This document shows positions 47,106-56,094 of a stretch of 64,000 bases of DNA, one piece after another (position 1 is the first letter of the stretch; each line of letters begins with the position of its first letter). Under the pieces are notes generated by a model that was not told the DNA's origin, did no database searches, and was given only the letters and a program-made list of their open reading frames with translations. Source of the stretch: Clostridium tyrobutyricum DSM 2637 = ATCC 25755 = JCM 11008 (GTDB lineage Bacteria > Bacillota > Clostridia > Clostridiales > Clostridiaceae); the NCBI RefSeq assembly GCF_000359585.1, contig NZ_APMH01000017.1:16668-80667 (forward strand). The letters are read 5' to 3'. The position numbers and the translations under genes are program-made.

Positions 47106-48884
47106 ATGGGAGAATCTTTGAAAGGACTTAAAAGAACTTCTATGTGTGGTGTTTTAAAAGAAGAGAACATCGGAAATGAATTTACAGTAATGGGATGGGT
47201 CCAGAGAAAGAGAAATCTTGGAGGACTTATATTTATAGATTTAAGAGACAGGACTGGAATAGTTCAGGCGGTATTTGGAGAAAAAATAAACCAGGAAGCA
47301 TTTGAAAAAGCAGATAATGTTAAACCCGAGTATTGTATTGCAGTTAAGGGTACATTAGTAAAAAGACAATCTGTAAACAACGAGATACCTACAGGGATGG
47401 TTGAATTAAAGGGTGAATATATAAAAGTATTTTCTGAATCTGAAACGCCTCCTATATATATAAAGGAAAATTTAGATGCTGCTGAAAATATAAGATTGAA
47501 ATATAGATATTTGGATTTAAGAAGACCTGATATGCAGAGGATATTTAAGATAAGGCATAAAACAGCAAAAGTTATAAGAGATTTTATGGATAAAGAAGGT
47601 TTTCTTGAGATGGAGACTCCAATTCTTACAAAGAGTACTCCAGAAGGTGCAAGAGATTATCTTGTTCCAAGTAGAAATTTCCCAGGAAAATTTTATGCAT
47701 TGCCACAATCTCCACAGCTTTTCAAACAACTTTTGATGGTATCAGGGTATGATAGGTATTTTCAAATTGCAAAATGCTTCAGAGATGAGGACTTGAGAGC
47801 TAATAGGCAGCCTGAATTTACCCAGGTTGATATGGAGCTTTCATTCGTAGAGGAAGACGACATAATAGAATTAAATGAAAGACTTATTAAGAAAATATTT
47901 AAGGAAATATCAGGAATAGATGTAAAACTTCCTATAGCTAGAATGCCTTATAAAGTTGCAATGGAAAAATACGGAAGCGACAAACCAGATCTTAGATTTG
48001 GAATGGAGATAAATGATATAACCGATATTGTAAGTGACATGGACTTCAGAGTATTTAAAGGTGCAATTGAGTCAGGTGGGTCAGTTAGAGCTATAAAAGT
48101 TGAAAATTGTGCTAAAATGGGAAGAAAACAGATAGATAAATTAGTTGAATTTGTGAAAGACTATGGAGCTAAAGGACTTGTTTGGATAGCAAATAGAGAT
48201 GATGGAATAAAGTCATCCATATCTAAATTCTTAAAACAGGATAAAATTGATGCCATATTTGAAAAACTTAATGCTAAAGTTGGAGATCTTATATTAATAG
48301 CTGCAGACAAGAATAAGATAGTATTCCAAAGCTTAGGTGCTCTTAGGGTACATATGGCAAAGGAGACCGGAATACTTTCCGACAATCATGAATTTAAATT
48401 TGTATGGATAACGGAATTTCCTCTACTATCATACAATGAAGATGAGAAAAGATATCAGGCAGAACATCATCCTTTTACTATGCCCATGGATGAAGACATA
48501 CAGTATTTAGAAAGTGATCCAGGTAGAGTTAGAGCTAAGGCCTATGATATAGTATTGAATGGTGAAGAATTAGGCGGGGGCAGCATAAGGATACATGATA
48601 CCGAACTTCAGCAAAAGATGTTTGAAGTCCTTGGATTTACGGATGAATCTGCATGGGAGAGATTTGGCTTCCTGCTTCAGGCATTTAAGTATGGACCACC
48701 ACCACATGGAGGTCTTGCTTATGGATTCGACAGAATGATAATGTTTTTGGCAGGTACTGAAAATATAAAAGATGTAATAACTTTTCCAAAAAATCAAAAT
48801 GCATTTTGTCCTATGTCAGAAGCACCAAATGTAGTGGACGACATACAATTACAAGAACTTAACATAGATGTAAAACATAAGTAA
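47106..48884 (+). CDS. aspS: Aspartyl-tRNA synthetase
   Basis: 592 residues from the ATG at 47106, behind GGGAG; the TTG nine bases earlier has a poorer site. The OB anticodon domain has VMGWVQRKRNLGGLIFIDLR, the class II core has motif 2 FRDEDLRANRQPEFTQVD and motif 3 GLAYGFDRMIMFLAG, and the bacterial GAD insertion is present. Whether it is discriminating or also charges tRNA-Asn is not clear from sequence. Ends the hisS-aspS pair; 6S RNA follows. Confidence 0.96.
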   Translation: MGESLKGLKRTSMCGVLKEENIGNEFTVMGWVQRKRNLGGLIFIDLRDRTGIVQAVFGEKINQEAFEKADNVKPEYCIAVKGTLVKRQSVNNEIPTGMVELKGEYIKVFSESETPPIYIKENLDAAENIRLKYRYLDLRRPDMQRIFKIRHKTAKVIRDFMDKEGFLEMETPILTKSTPEGARDYLVPSRNFPGKFYALPQSPQLFKQLLMVSGYDRYFQIAKCFRDEDLRANRQPEFTQVDMELSFVEEDDIIELNERLIKKIFKEISGIDVKLPIARMPYKVAMEKYGSDKPDLRFGMEINDITDIVSDMDFRVFKGAIESGGSVRAIKVENCAKMGRKQIDKLVEFVKDYGAKGLVWIANRDDGIKSSISKFLKQDKIDAIFEKLNAKVGDLILIAADKNKIVFQSLGALRVHMAKETGILSDNHEFKFVWITEFPLLSYNEDEKRYQAEHHPFTMPMDEDIQYLESDPGRVRAKAYDIVLNGEELGGGSIRIHDTELQQKMFEVLGFTDESAWERFGFLLQAFKYGPPPHGGLAYGFDRMIMFLAGTENIKDVITFPKNQNAFCPMSEAPNVVDDIQLQELNIDVKHK

Positions 48885-48901
48885 AACAATATTGCTGATT
48901 A

Positions 48902-48930
48902 TGGATAAATTAAAAAAATTGTAGTATAAT
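48902..48930 (+). promoter_or_regulatory. Promoter of the 6S RNA gene
   Basis: TGGATA, 17 nt, then TATAAT. The -10 is a perfect match and the -35 is moderate. The expected start is near 48937, at the foot of the 6S stem. Confidence 0.65.
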
Positions 48931-48937
48931 ATATATA

Positions 48938-49120
48938 GAAATAAATCCTGCTGTGTGCGTAGATTGAGTTCATATTGACCGAACATATTGAAAAAGGGAA
49001 CCTATCTCTTTTTGTGGAATGAGATCCAATTTATATATTGGAAACAGGAAGCAGAAAGGCGGTGCCCACCTGCTTGAGAGCGGGTTCAAATAACTCAATC
49101 TTGCGGCATGGTGGGTTTTA
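48938..49120 (+). ncRNA. ssrS: 6S RNA
   Basis: About 180 nt that fold into a long rod closed by CCTGCTGTGTGCG near the 5' end and the complementary GCGGCATGGTGGG near the 3' end. Next comes a perfect 10-bp stem AGATTGAGTT (48961-48970) / AACTCAATCT (49092-49101). A large central bulge lies between the arms, as in all 6S RNAs. A gene in the same place, downstream of aspS, encodes B. subtilis 6S-1 RNA. 6S RNA binds housekeeping RNA polymerase as a promoter mimic in stationary phase. It ends in GGTGGGTTTTATTT, a likely terminator. Confidence 0.82.
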
Positions 49121-49139
49121 TTTATAATATTTAAATATT

Positions 49140-49799
49140 TTAAAGTTTGATTTCAAGATCTCTTATAGATTCTTCAATCTCCGATTTTGTAATTCCACCT
49201 TTGATTAACAATGAATCTTCTTTTAATAAAAGCTTTTTATAAAAATTTAATGTTTCATGTATAATTTGATTGTCGTTATTACTTTCCTCCAATATCTCAT
49301 AAGCGATGTTATCTGCTTTATCAAATTTACTTTCCATTGTATAATAGTCACGTATTTTTATTTCTAGGGAAGTGGGCAATTTATATTCAATAAGCCTATC
49401 TATTATGTCTGGTATGTCAGAAAAAAATTTTTTTAAAGTGCAGGTATCATTTTCGGCATTATAAGTATCTAAAAATATATTCAAAGATTTTTGGTTTATA
49501 TAGAATGAGTCATCTAATTTATTCTGAATTTCTAATATTTTGGCCTCTTCTTCAAAAAGTTTAGCCATCATTATACATTTGTCAGCACTTGCTTTTCCAT
49601 TTGTACTTGTCATGTCTATCAAGTTTTCATTGGAAAGTGAATTGAAAAATTTTATTCCCAATTTAAATATATCCTTAAATGCAGAGTCTATTATTGCCAG
49701 TGATTTATCGTAGTCGTTATTGCTTTTTTCAATTTCCAATTTACTCAAATAGTTAATAAAATTTTCTGCCAATTCATTTGTAATATCACGTTTTAACAT
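49140..49799 (-). CDS. Helical protein of unknown function, DUF6483-like
   Basis: 219 residues, ATG with GAGGT upstream. It is acidic and nearly all helical, with TPR-like pairs (FEEEAKILEIQNKLDDSFYI, then FDKADNIAYEILEESNND). It lacks membrane segments and catalytic motifs. Length and the N-terminal half recall the clostridial DUF6483 family, which I cannot confirm without a search. It converges on the 6S RNA gene, whose 3' end lies about 20 bp away. Confidence 0.55.
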   Translation of the reverse strand: MLKRDITNELAENFINYLSKLEIEKSNNDYDKSLAIIDSAFKDIFKLGIKFFNSLSNENLIDMTSTNGKASADKCIMMAKLFEEEAKILEIQNKLDDSFYINQKSLNIFLDTYNAENDTCTLKKFFSDIPDIIDRLIEYKLPTSLEIKIRDYYTMESKFDKADNIAYEILEESNNDNQIIHETLNFYKKLLLKEDSLLIKGGITKSEIEESIRDLEIKL

Positions 49800-50003
49800 T
49801 TTAGTACCTCACTTGTTTTAATATTTATTATATATTATACAGTAAATTTATTGTATATAGTTATAATTTATTATATAAAATATAAATAATTGAATACGGT
49901 ATTGAATATGGATATTTATTATGATATCATTATAAATATAACACATAGTTTTAAAAACTATATAATGAAATATGATTAATTGATATATAAGGAAGTGGTT
50001 TGT

Positions 50004-50660
50004 TTGGAAGGAAATTTAGGCTTTTATACAAGAAAAGAAGAAATTGCAAATGTAATAACCCATGCAGTAGGAACACTTTTATCAGTTGCAGCTCTAGTTC
50101 TTTTGATTGTATTTGCACATCATAAAGGAGATGAATGGTATGTAATAAGTTATACTATATATGGCATATCTCTTTTGATATTGTATTTGGAATCAACACT
50201 ATATCACAGTATTATAAATATAAAGATAAAAAAATTATTTAGAATATTTGATCATGCTTCGATTTATTTATTGATAGCCGGTACATATACTCCATTTACA
50301 CTTACAGTGCTGAGACCAACAATAGGTTGGTACATTTTTGGAATAATATGGGCACTTGCTATTATAGGTATAATAATGAAAGTATTTTGGACAGGAAAAT
50401 TTAATGTACTTTCTACTGTAATATATATTGTAATGGGATGGCTTATAGTCTTTGCAATGAAAAGGCTCCTGATGCTTCTTCCAACTGCTGGTATAGTGCT
50501 GTTGTTTGCAGGAGGTATAATATATACTGCGGGAGCAATGCTCTATTTATTTGAAAGAATACCATATAATCATGCTATATGGCATTTGTTTGTAATGGGC
50601 GGCAGCGTGTGTCACTTTTTGTGTATACTGCTCTATCTCTTTCCAAATGGACATATTTAA
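50004..50660 (+). CDS. Hemolysin III family (PAQR-like) membrane protein
   Basis: 218 residues from a TTG at 50004 that has AAGGAAGTGG upstream; a longer frame of eight more codons is less well placed. Seven membrane spans. Family motifs EEIANVITHAVGTLLS, YHSIINIKIKKLFRIFDHASIYLLIAGTYTPF (here in part: LFRIFDHASIYLLIAGTYTP) and the closing HAIWHLFVMGGSVCHF hold the zinc His of the CREST/PAQR superfamily. True haemolytic activity is doubtful for most members. Monocistronic, with its own terminator. Confidence 0.9.
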   Translation: MEGNLGFYTRKEEIANVITHAVGTLLSVAALVLLIVFAHHKGDEWYVISYTIYGISLLILYLESTLYHSIINIKIKKLFRIFDHASIYLLIAGTYTPFTLTVLRPTIGWYIFGIIWALAIIGIIMKVFWTGKFNVLSTVIYIVMGWLIVFAMKRLLMLLPTAGIVLLFAGGIIYTAGAMLYLFERIPYNHAIWHLFVMGGSVCHFLCILLYLFPNGHI

Positions 50661-50680
50661 ATAAAAGATAAATATTTAAC

Positions 50681-50726
50681 AACTGCCTCAATTTATGAAG
50701 TAATTATTTTGAGGCAGTTTTTTTTG
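50681..50726 (+). terminator. Intrinsic terminator after the hemolysin III gene
   Basis: AACTGCCTCAA pairs with TTGAGGCAGTT across a 17-nt loop, followed by a run of eight T. Confidence 0.9.
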
Positions 50727-50808
50727 TGAGCATTGTTAAAATATAAAAATTAGTATATACTAGTGTATATACAGTAAACTCGTATAAATATTTTTCAGAG
50801 GTGTAGAT

Positions 50809-51720
50809 ATGAAAAATCTATCTTTAATAGATGAAATAAACAGATTAAAAGTAGAAAAAGATGCCTGTATACTGGCACATAACTATCAATTGCCGGAAGT
50901 TCAGGATATAGCAGATATAGTAGGGGATTCTTTTGCTCTCAGCAGAGCTGCTGCAAATATAGACAAGAAAGTTATAGTATTTTGTGGGGTAAAATTCATG
51001 GCGGAAAGTGCAAAAATTTTATCACCGGACAAGATTGTGCTTTTACCCGCAAAATATGCAGGATGTCCACTTGCAGATTCTATAAATAGGAAACAGCTTG
51101 AAAGAGAAAAGAGAAAGTATCCAGATGCAAAAGTTGTATGTTATGTTAATTCTTCAACAGAGGTTAAAGCTATAAGTGATATATGTTGTACTTCTTCAAA
51201 TGCTGTTAAAGTTGTAGAAAGTATAGATGCTGATCAGGTGATTTTTGTGCCAGATCAGAATCTTGCATCTTATGTTGAAGAAAAAGTTGATAATAAAGAG
51301 ATAATACCATGGGCAGGTCACTGTATTACTCATGCCAGAATAACGATGGATGATGTATTTAAGGCTAAAGAGGAGCATCCATACGCTGAGATATTGGTCC
51401 ATCCAGAAGTTTCTGAAGAAATAAGGGAAAGCGCGGATTTTGTAGGAAGTACTTCTCAGATAATTGACTATGCTAAAAATTCTACTAGTAAAGAATTTAT
51501 AATAGGTACTGAAATTGGTGTACTACATAAGATGAAAAATGATAATCCGGAAAAAGAGTTTTATTTGCTCAGTAAAAGATTAGTGTGTGAGAATATGAAG
51601 ATGACAACACTTGAAGATGTATATAATGCACTGACGAATATGGAAAATGAGATATTTATTCCTGAAGATACAAGGGTGCAGGCATTGGGTTCTCTTGAAA
51701 AAATGCTCTGTGTTCAATAA
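50809..51720 (+). CDS. nadA: Quinolinate synthase A
   Basis: 303 residues, ATG behind AGAGGTG. Motifs: ILAHNYQLPEVQDIADIVGDS, CGVKFMAESAKIL, AGCPLADS, the CYVNSSTEVKA segment, a WAGHCITHARI segment and CENMKMTTLEDV. Three Cys hold the 4Fe-4S cluster that condenses iminoaspartate with dihydroxyacetone phosphate. First gene of a nadABC operon. Confidence 0.95.
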   Translation: MKNLSLIDEINRLKVEKDACILAHNYQLPEVQDIADIVGDSFALSRAAANIDKKVIVFCGVKFMAESAKILSPDKIVLLPAKYAGCPLADSINRKQLEREKRKYPDAKVVCYVNSSTEVKAISDICCTSSNAVKVVESIDADQVIFVPDQNLASYVEEKVDNKEIIPWAGHCITHARITMDDVFKAKEEHPYAEILVHPEVSEEIRESADFVGSTSQIIDYAKNSTSKEFIIGTEIGVLHKMKNDNPEKEFYLLSKRLVCENMKMTTLEDVYNALTNMENEIFIPEDTRVQALGSLEKMLCVQ

Positions 51721-51745
51721 TCCATTAGAATGGAAGGCGGTATAA

Positions 51746-53323
51746 TTGAGAAGATATTTGGTAAACTATAATAAAAATTTTGAAATTGAAAAAGGTTATG
51801 ACATAGTTATAATAGGTGCTGGTATAGCAGGACTTTATATGTCATTGATGCTTCCAAAAAATTTAAAAATAGCGGTGTTTAGTAAAAAAGATATATATGA
51901 TTCCGATTCTTGTCTTGCACAAGGAGGAATTGCGGCAAGCATAGAAGATGATGATAGATCACTTCATATAAAAGATACTATAAATGCAGGTTGTTATGTA
52001 AATAATTTAGATGCTGTAAAGATACTTGTAGATGAATCACAGATTGCTATTGATAAATTAATTGGATTGGGAGTAGATTTTGACAGAAATTCTAAAGGAG
52101 ATTTTTATAGATCTCTGGAGGCAAATCATTCTTTCCCAAGAATTCTTCACGTAAATGGAGATGCTACAGGCAAGGGAATAATGGATGTACTCATAAATCA
52201 GGTTAAAAGTGCAGAAAATATAGATGTTATAAGTGACATTTTTGCAATAGACATTGTAGATAATAACAAAAAGTGTACAGGAGTAACTGCATATCATAAT
52301 AAAAAATTTTTATATTTCAAGACTAAATTTTGTATTATTGCATCAGGAGGAATTGGACAGATATTCTCAAAAACTACAAATGTAGATGTACTTACAGGTG
52401 ATGGCATTGCAATGGCAAGTAGAGCAGGAGCTGTGCTAGAAAATATGGAATATGTACAATTTCATCCTACTGCATTTTTTTGTAATAATGTTAAGAAAAG
52501 AATGTTTTTAATATCAGAAGCAGTTAGAGGAGAAGGAGCAGTACTTAGAAATATTTATAAAGACACTTTTATGAAAGACTATGATGCAAGAAAAGATATG
52601 GCTCCAAGAGATATTGTTGCAAGAGCAATTAAAGATCAGATGGATAAGTTTAAATCAAAATATGTGTATTTGGATGCCACTATGTACAATAAAAATTTTT
52701 TACAGCATAGATTTAAAACTATCTACAGTAAATGTAAAGATTTCGGAGTAGAAATGGATGAGGAATATATTCCAGTAACTCCCGCCCAACATTATTTTAT
52801 GGGGGGAATAAAGGTGGATATGCATAGTAGAACTAATATTGAAGATTTATATGCAGTTGGAGAATGTGCATGTACAGGAGTACATGGATCTAACAGACTT
52901 GCAAGCAATTCACTTATGGAGGCAGTAGTTTTTGGCAGAAGGGCAGCTCTTGATATTTCAGAGAGGATAAAAAATTACGAATATGAAGAAAAGAATGATT
53001 TCTGCAGGAGTGCTATAGAAGATAAATATTCATGTATAGACAATAATAGAAAAATTGAATTCCAGATTATAAAGGATCACTTGAAAGAATTAATGGAACA
53101 GAATGTTGGAATAATTAGAAATGTTGATAAACTCAATTATTCATTAAAATATGTGGATAATAAAATAGATGAATTAGAAAATTTGGAATTTGACAGTATG
53201 GATTATATGGAAATATATAATATGTATCAAGTGGCCCATTCCATTATTTCTGCTGCCCTACAGAGTAAAATATCAATAGGCAGCAATTATGTTGAAGAAT
53301 ACTGTAAAAGTTTGGTTAAATAG
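51746..53323 (+). CDS. nadB: L-aspartate oxidase
   Basis: 525 residues, TTG start behind GAAGGCGG. The FAD site is DIVIIGAGIAGLYMSLM, followed by CLAQGGIAASIEDDD, the HVNGDATGKGIM segment, FHPTAF, REAVRGEGA-like SEAVRGEGAVLRN and ARKDMAPRDIVARAI. It oxidises L-aspartate to iminoaspartate for NadA; in an anaerobe fumarate is the likely electron acceptor. 25 nt downstream of nadA. Confidence 0.94.
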   Translation: MRRYLVNYNKNFEIEKGYDIVIIGAGIAGLYMSLMLPKNLKIAVFSKKDIYDSDSCLAQGGIAASIEDDDRSLHIKDTINAGCYVNNLDAVKILVDESQIAIDKLIGLGVDFDRNSKGDFYRSLEANHSFPRILHVNGDATGKGIMDVLINQVKSAENIDVISDIFAIDIVDNNKKCTGVTAYHNKKFLYFKTKFCIIASGGIGQIFSKTTNVDVLTGDGIAMASRAGAVLENMEYVQFHPTAFFCNNVKKRMFLISEAVRGEGAVLRNIYKDTFMKDYDARKDMAPRDIVARAIKDQMDKFKSKYVYLDATMYNKNFLQHRFKTIYSKCKDFGVEMDEEYIPVTPAQHYFMGGIKVDMHSRTNIEDLYAVGECACTGVHGSNRLASNSLMEAVVFGRRAALDISERIKNYEYEEKNDFCRSAIEDKYSCIDNNRKIEFQIIKDHLKELMEQNVGIIRNVDKLNYSLKYVDNKIDELENLEFDSMDYMEIYNMYQVAHSIISAALQSKISIGSNYVEEYCKSLVK

Positions 53324-53340
53324 ATCTGGAGGTTTTGAAT

Positions 53341-54171
53341 TTGAATTATTTAATAGTTGATGAGTTTATTAAAAGTGCTCTTATAGAAGATATAAATTAT
53401 GGAGATATTACCACAGATACTTTATTTGAAGGAAATGAAGTTTCAAGGGGAAGATTTATTGCCAAGGAGCATGGAATTGTAGCTGGAATTGAAATAGCAA
53501 AGAGAGTATTTCATACTCTAGATAAAGATATAGTATTTAAAAATAGTTTGAAAGATGGAGATATGGTAAAATTCGGAGATACAATTGCAGAAATAGAGGG
53601 TAATTCAAAATCCATATTAAAAGGTGAGAGGGTTGCACTTAATATAATGCAGAGAATGTGTGGAATAGCGACTAAAACTAATAGTATAGTTGATATGGTA
53701 AAAGATTATGATGTCAAAATAGTTGATACTAGAAAAACTCTGCCGGGTTTTAGAATACTGGACAAGTATTCTGTAACTGTAGGAGGTGGATATAACCATA
53801 GATTGAATTTATCAGATTATGCAATGCTCAAAGACAATCATATAAAAGCAGTTGGATCCATAAAAAAAGCAGTTGAAATAATAAAAGGGAAACTGCCATT
53901 TACGACTAAAATCGAAGTTGAAGTGGAAAATTTATCTCAACTTAAAGAAGCCGTATGTACTGAAGCTGATGTAATAATGTTGGACAATATGGACTTAGGA
54001 ACCATGAAGAAGGCAGTGGAGTTTGTAAATAAAAAATTTATATTAGAAGCGTCTGGGAATGTAAATGAAGAGAATGTTCAAGCTATTGCATCTACAGGAG
54101 TTGATTTGATATCTATAGGTAATTTAACCCATTCAGTAAAGGCTATGGATATTAGCTTGAAATTTATATAA
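53341..54171 (+). CDS. nadC: Nicotinate-nucleotide pyrophosphorylase (carboxylating)
   Basis: 276 residues from a TTG at 53341, eight bases behind CTGGAGG; another TTG two codons earlier is too close. Motifs: ALIEDINYGDITTD, GERVALNIMQRMCGIAT, DTRKTLPGFRILDKY, VGGGYNHRLNLSDYAMLKDNH and EASGNVNEENV. Turns quinolinate plus PRPP into nicotinate mononucleotide, closing the de novo path to NAD. Ends the operon at a terminator. Confidence 0.96.
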   Translation: MNYLIVDEFIKSALIEDINYGDITTDTLFEGNEVSRGRFIAKEHGIVAGIEIAKRVFHTLDKDIVFKNSLKDGDMVKFGDTIAEIEGNSKSILKGERVALNIMQRMCGIATKTNSIVDMVKDYDVKIVDTRKTLPGFRILDKYSVTVGGGYNHRLNLSDYAMLKDNHIKAVGSIKKAVEIIKGKLPFTTKIEVEVENLSQLKEAVCTEADVIMLDNMDLGTMKKAVEFVNKKFILEASGNVNEENVQAIASTGVDLISIGNLTHSVKAMDISLKFI

Positions 54172-54178
54172 CTTTTAT

Positions 54179-54208
54179 AAAAGACCGTTGTATTTTCAAC
54201 GGTCTTTT
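54179..54208. terminator. Bidirectional terminator, nadC / SSS transporter
   Basis: AAAAGACCGTTG / CAACGGTCTTTT is a perfect 12-bp stem with a 6-nt loop; A and T runs at the ends let it work in both directions between convergent genes. Confidence 0.9.
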
Positions 54209-54211
54209 GAA

Positions 54212-55603
54212 TTAATTTACAGATATTTTTTTCTTGTCAATAAGGGCTATCATCAGAAATATTATAAGACATACAATCCATTCCATAAATATTACATGAG
54301 GAAATATTCTAATATTAGGTACTAATTCCCATAAAAATAAAACTATTATACCAGCTAAAGTTGTAAAAAATGCTGAGCTTTTTCTGCATAATTTAGGCAT
54401 AAATATTGTAAATAAAAATACAATTGTAAATGCCGTGCATAGACTTAAACCAACTGATATAGTTTTTAATATTCCTGACATGGATAGAGCCAATATAAAA
54501 GTCAATACACCAAGAAATATTACAAAGAACTTTGTCATTATGGTATAATTTTTAGTCTTCATTTTAGGATTTATAAGTTTCACATATATGTCATGGGTAA
54601 ATAATGTAGATGCCCCAAGCAGTAAGTTACATGCCGTGGATACATCAGCGGCCCAAAGAGCTGCAAGAGTTATACCGGCTGCAACAGGATTTAAAGACAA
54701 TATCATTTTAGGTAATGCCATAGTTGCATTTAAATCCGGAAAGGCAGTTTTAGAAGCCATACCTATTAAGGCACACAGAAATCCTATTGGAATCATAAGC
54801 AAGCCGCCGATTATAAAACTTTTCCTGGCTATTTTTGGAGTCTTGGCTGCAAAAGTCAGTTGTACAGGCCCTTGCATGGACATCACTTGGGTAGTCATAA
54901 CTAAAATCCAACTTAAAATTATCCATATGCCAGTACCTTTTACAGCACTAAAATAAGGAATATTGTGTGGAAGCTCCATTTTTATATTATTTAGTCCACC
55001 TCTTGAAACTACAGCTAATATTGTACACAATATAATTCCTATATATTTTAATGGAACATTGAATAAATTACATAATCCGGCAGACCACATTCCACCTATA
55101 AAAGTTATACCTACAAATACACAGGCACTTACTATCATACCGGTTTTTAATGTGAATACACCTGGTAATAGTGCTGATAAAATGGCCCCTCCTGCGATAT
55201 ATTGAAGAGATACAACTACAATAAGAATTATTATCTGACATATAACGCAAATAAATCTTCCTTTCTCATCATAGAATTTACCAAAGAGTTCAGGTACAGT
55301 AGATACTTTGAATTCCCTGTATTTGCCGGCTACAGCTATTCCCATGACTATGGCGGCAATACCCCAGGCTACACTGTACCAACCTGCGGACAGGCCTACT
55401 TCATAAGCTTGTTCAGCAACACCTATAGTTGAAGCACCGCCTATTGCCATTCCTATAAGTGAACAGGTTACAAGTGGAGTTGTAAGCTGTCTTGCAGCCA
55501 ATGTATAGCTTTCACTGCTTTTTGATGCTCTTTTCCTTGCAACAAGGCTTATTATGAAGAGCATTAATATATATAAAATAATTATTATTAAAGATATATT
55601 CAT
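54212..55603 (-). CDS. Sodium:solute symporter (SSS family)
   Basis: 463 residues from the ATG at 55603, which has AAGGGAG upstream; the longer frame reaches into the leader and is rejected. About 13 membrane spans. The N-terminal part has RKRASKSSESYTLAARQL and LIGMAIGGASTIGVAEQAY, typical of SSS proteins, with the sodium-site helix ALWAADVSTACNLLLGASTL. The substrate is not given by the family; the T-box leader upstream points to an amino acid, probably tyrosine. See the leader entry. Confidence 0.87.
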   Translation of the reverse strand: MNISLIIIILYILMLFIISLVARKRASKSSESYTLAARQLTTPLVTCSLIGMAIGGASTIGVAEQAYEVGLSAGWYSVAWGIAAIVMGIAVAGKYREFKVSTVPELFGKFYDEKGRFICVICQIIILIVVVSLQYIAGGAILSALLPGVFTLKTGMIVSACVFVGITFIGGMWSAGLCNLFNVPLKYIGIILCTILAVVSRGGLNNIKMELPHNIPYFSAVKGTGIWIILSWILVMTTQVMSMQGPVQLTFAAKTPKIARKSFIIGGLLMIPIGFLCALIGMASKTAFPDLNATMALPKMILSLNPVAAGITLAALWAADVSTACNLLLGASTLFTHDIYVKLINPKMKTKNYTIMTKFFVIFLGVLTFILALSMSGILKTISVGLSLCTAFTIVFLFTIFMPKLCRKSSAFFTTLAGIIVLFLWELVPNIRIFPHVIFMEWIVCLIIFLMIALIDKKKISVN

Positions 55604-55639
55604 TTTATAATCTCCCTTAATTTTATAGTTAATAGTGCT

Positions 55640-55963
55640 TTGAAAAACAAAAAACATCCCCTGGCCAAGGGACGTTTTAATCGTGGTACCACCCTAGTTG
55701 AACAATAAATGTGCTGAAACAAAAATCAGGCAATAAAAAAATACCTGCGATTAAGGGACGATTTAATCGTGGTACCACCCTAGTTCAAAACAAATTAATG
55801 TTCATCTCTTACTCTTAACGGAAGTGAAGCGGCTCGGCCTACTTGTAAATTCAGCCTGCAGTTCAGGAATGTATTTCATAAAGTATCTCAGACAGTTTTC
55901 ACCAAGCACTGTTTCTCTAAATGATATACTAAATTACTTCTTTCCTTCTTAACCTTTAATATA
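55640..55963 (-). promoter_or_regulatory. T-box leader with two antiterminator/terminator modules
   Basis: Reading the minus strand: after the promoter comes Stem I (AACAGTGCTTGGTGAAAACTG with the GGTGAAAAC loop), a specifier region ATGAAATACATTCCTGA, the AGTAGG element, and CCGTTAAGAG. Then AGGGTGGTACCACG (plus 55768-55781) and a hairpin with seven T. A second AGGGTGGTACCACG follows at plus 55682-55695 with its own terminator ending in TTTTTT near 55650. The codon in line with other T-boxes is TAC (Tyr), with ATA (Ile) as an alternative. UGGU in the T-box bulge expects a discriminator A, which tRNA-Tyr has. Uncharged tRNA should allow read-through to the transporter gene. Confidence 0.88.
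55667..55788 (-). repeat. Direct repeat of the T-box core
   Basis: A 36-nt block at 55667-55702 recurs at 55753-55788 with 34 of 36 identical positions, an 86-bp period. It covers the T-box bulge and the 3' arm of the antiterminator. Confidence 0.92.
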
Positions 55964-55969
55964 GTCATT

Positions 55970-55998
55970 ATTATAATATAAAATCTGTATAAACACAA
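55970..55998 (-). promoter_or_regulatory. Promoter of the T-box leader
   Basis: On the minus strand TTGTGT, 17 nt, then TATAAT, giving a start near 55963. On the opposite strand a TATAAT at 56041-56046 is the likely -10 of metA, so the two promoters are divergent. Confidence 0.6.
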
Positions 55999-56094
55999 TA
56001 AAAAATAAATAAATTTTATAAATTGGATGGATACATGTGATATAATGTATAGCAACAATAATCTAATTTTAATAGCATTAAGGGGGATAGAACA

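Noticed and set aside
54588..55432. Three plus-strand ORFs opposite the SSS transporter
   Set aside because: They lie within the transporter on the other strand and lack ribosome sites and family motifs.
55850..55870. TGC read as a cysteine specifier in the T-box leader
   Set aside because: A GAAC-TGC string is present, but it lies 3' of the usual specifier place, and the UGGU bulge does not suit the U discriminator of tRNA-Cys. TAC fits both position and discriminator.
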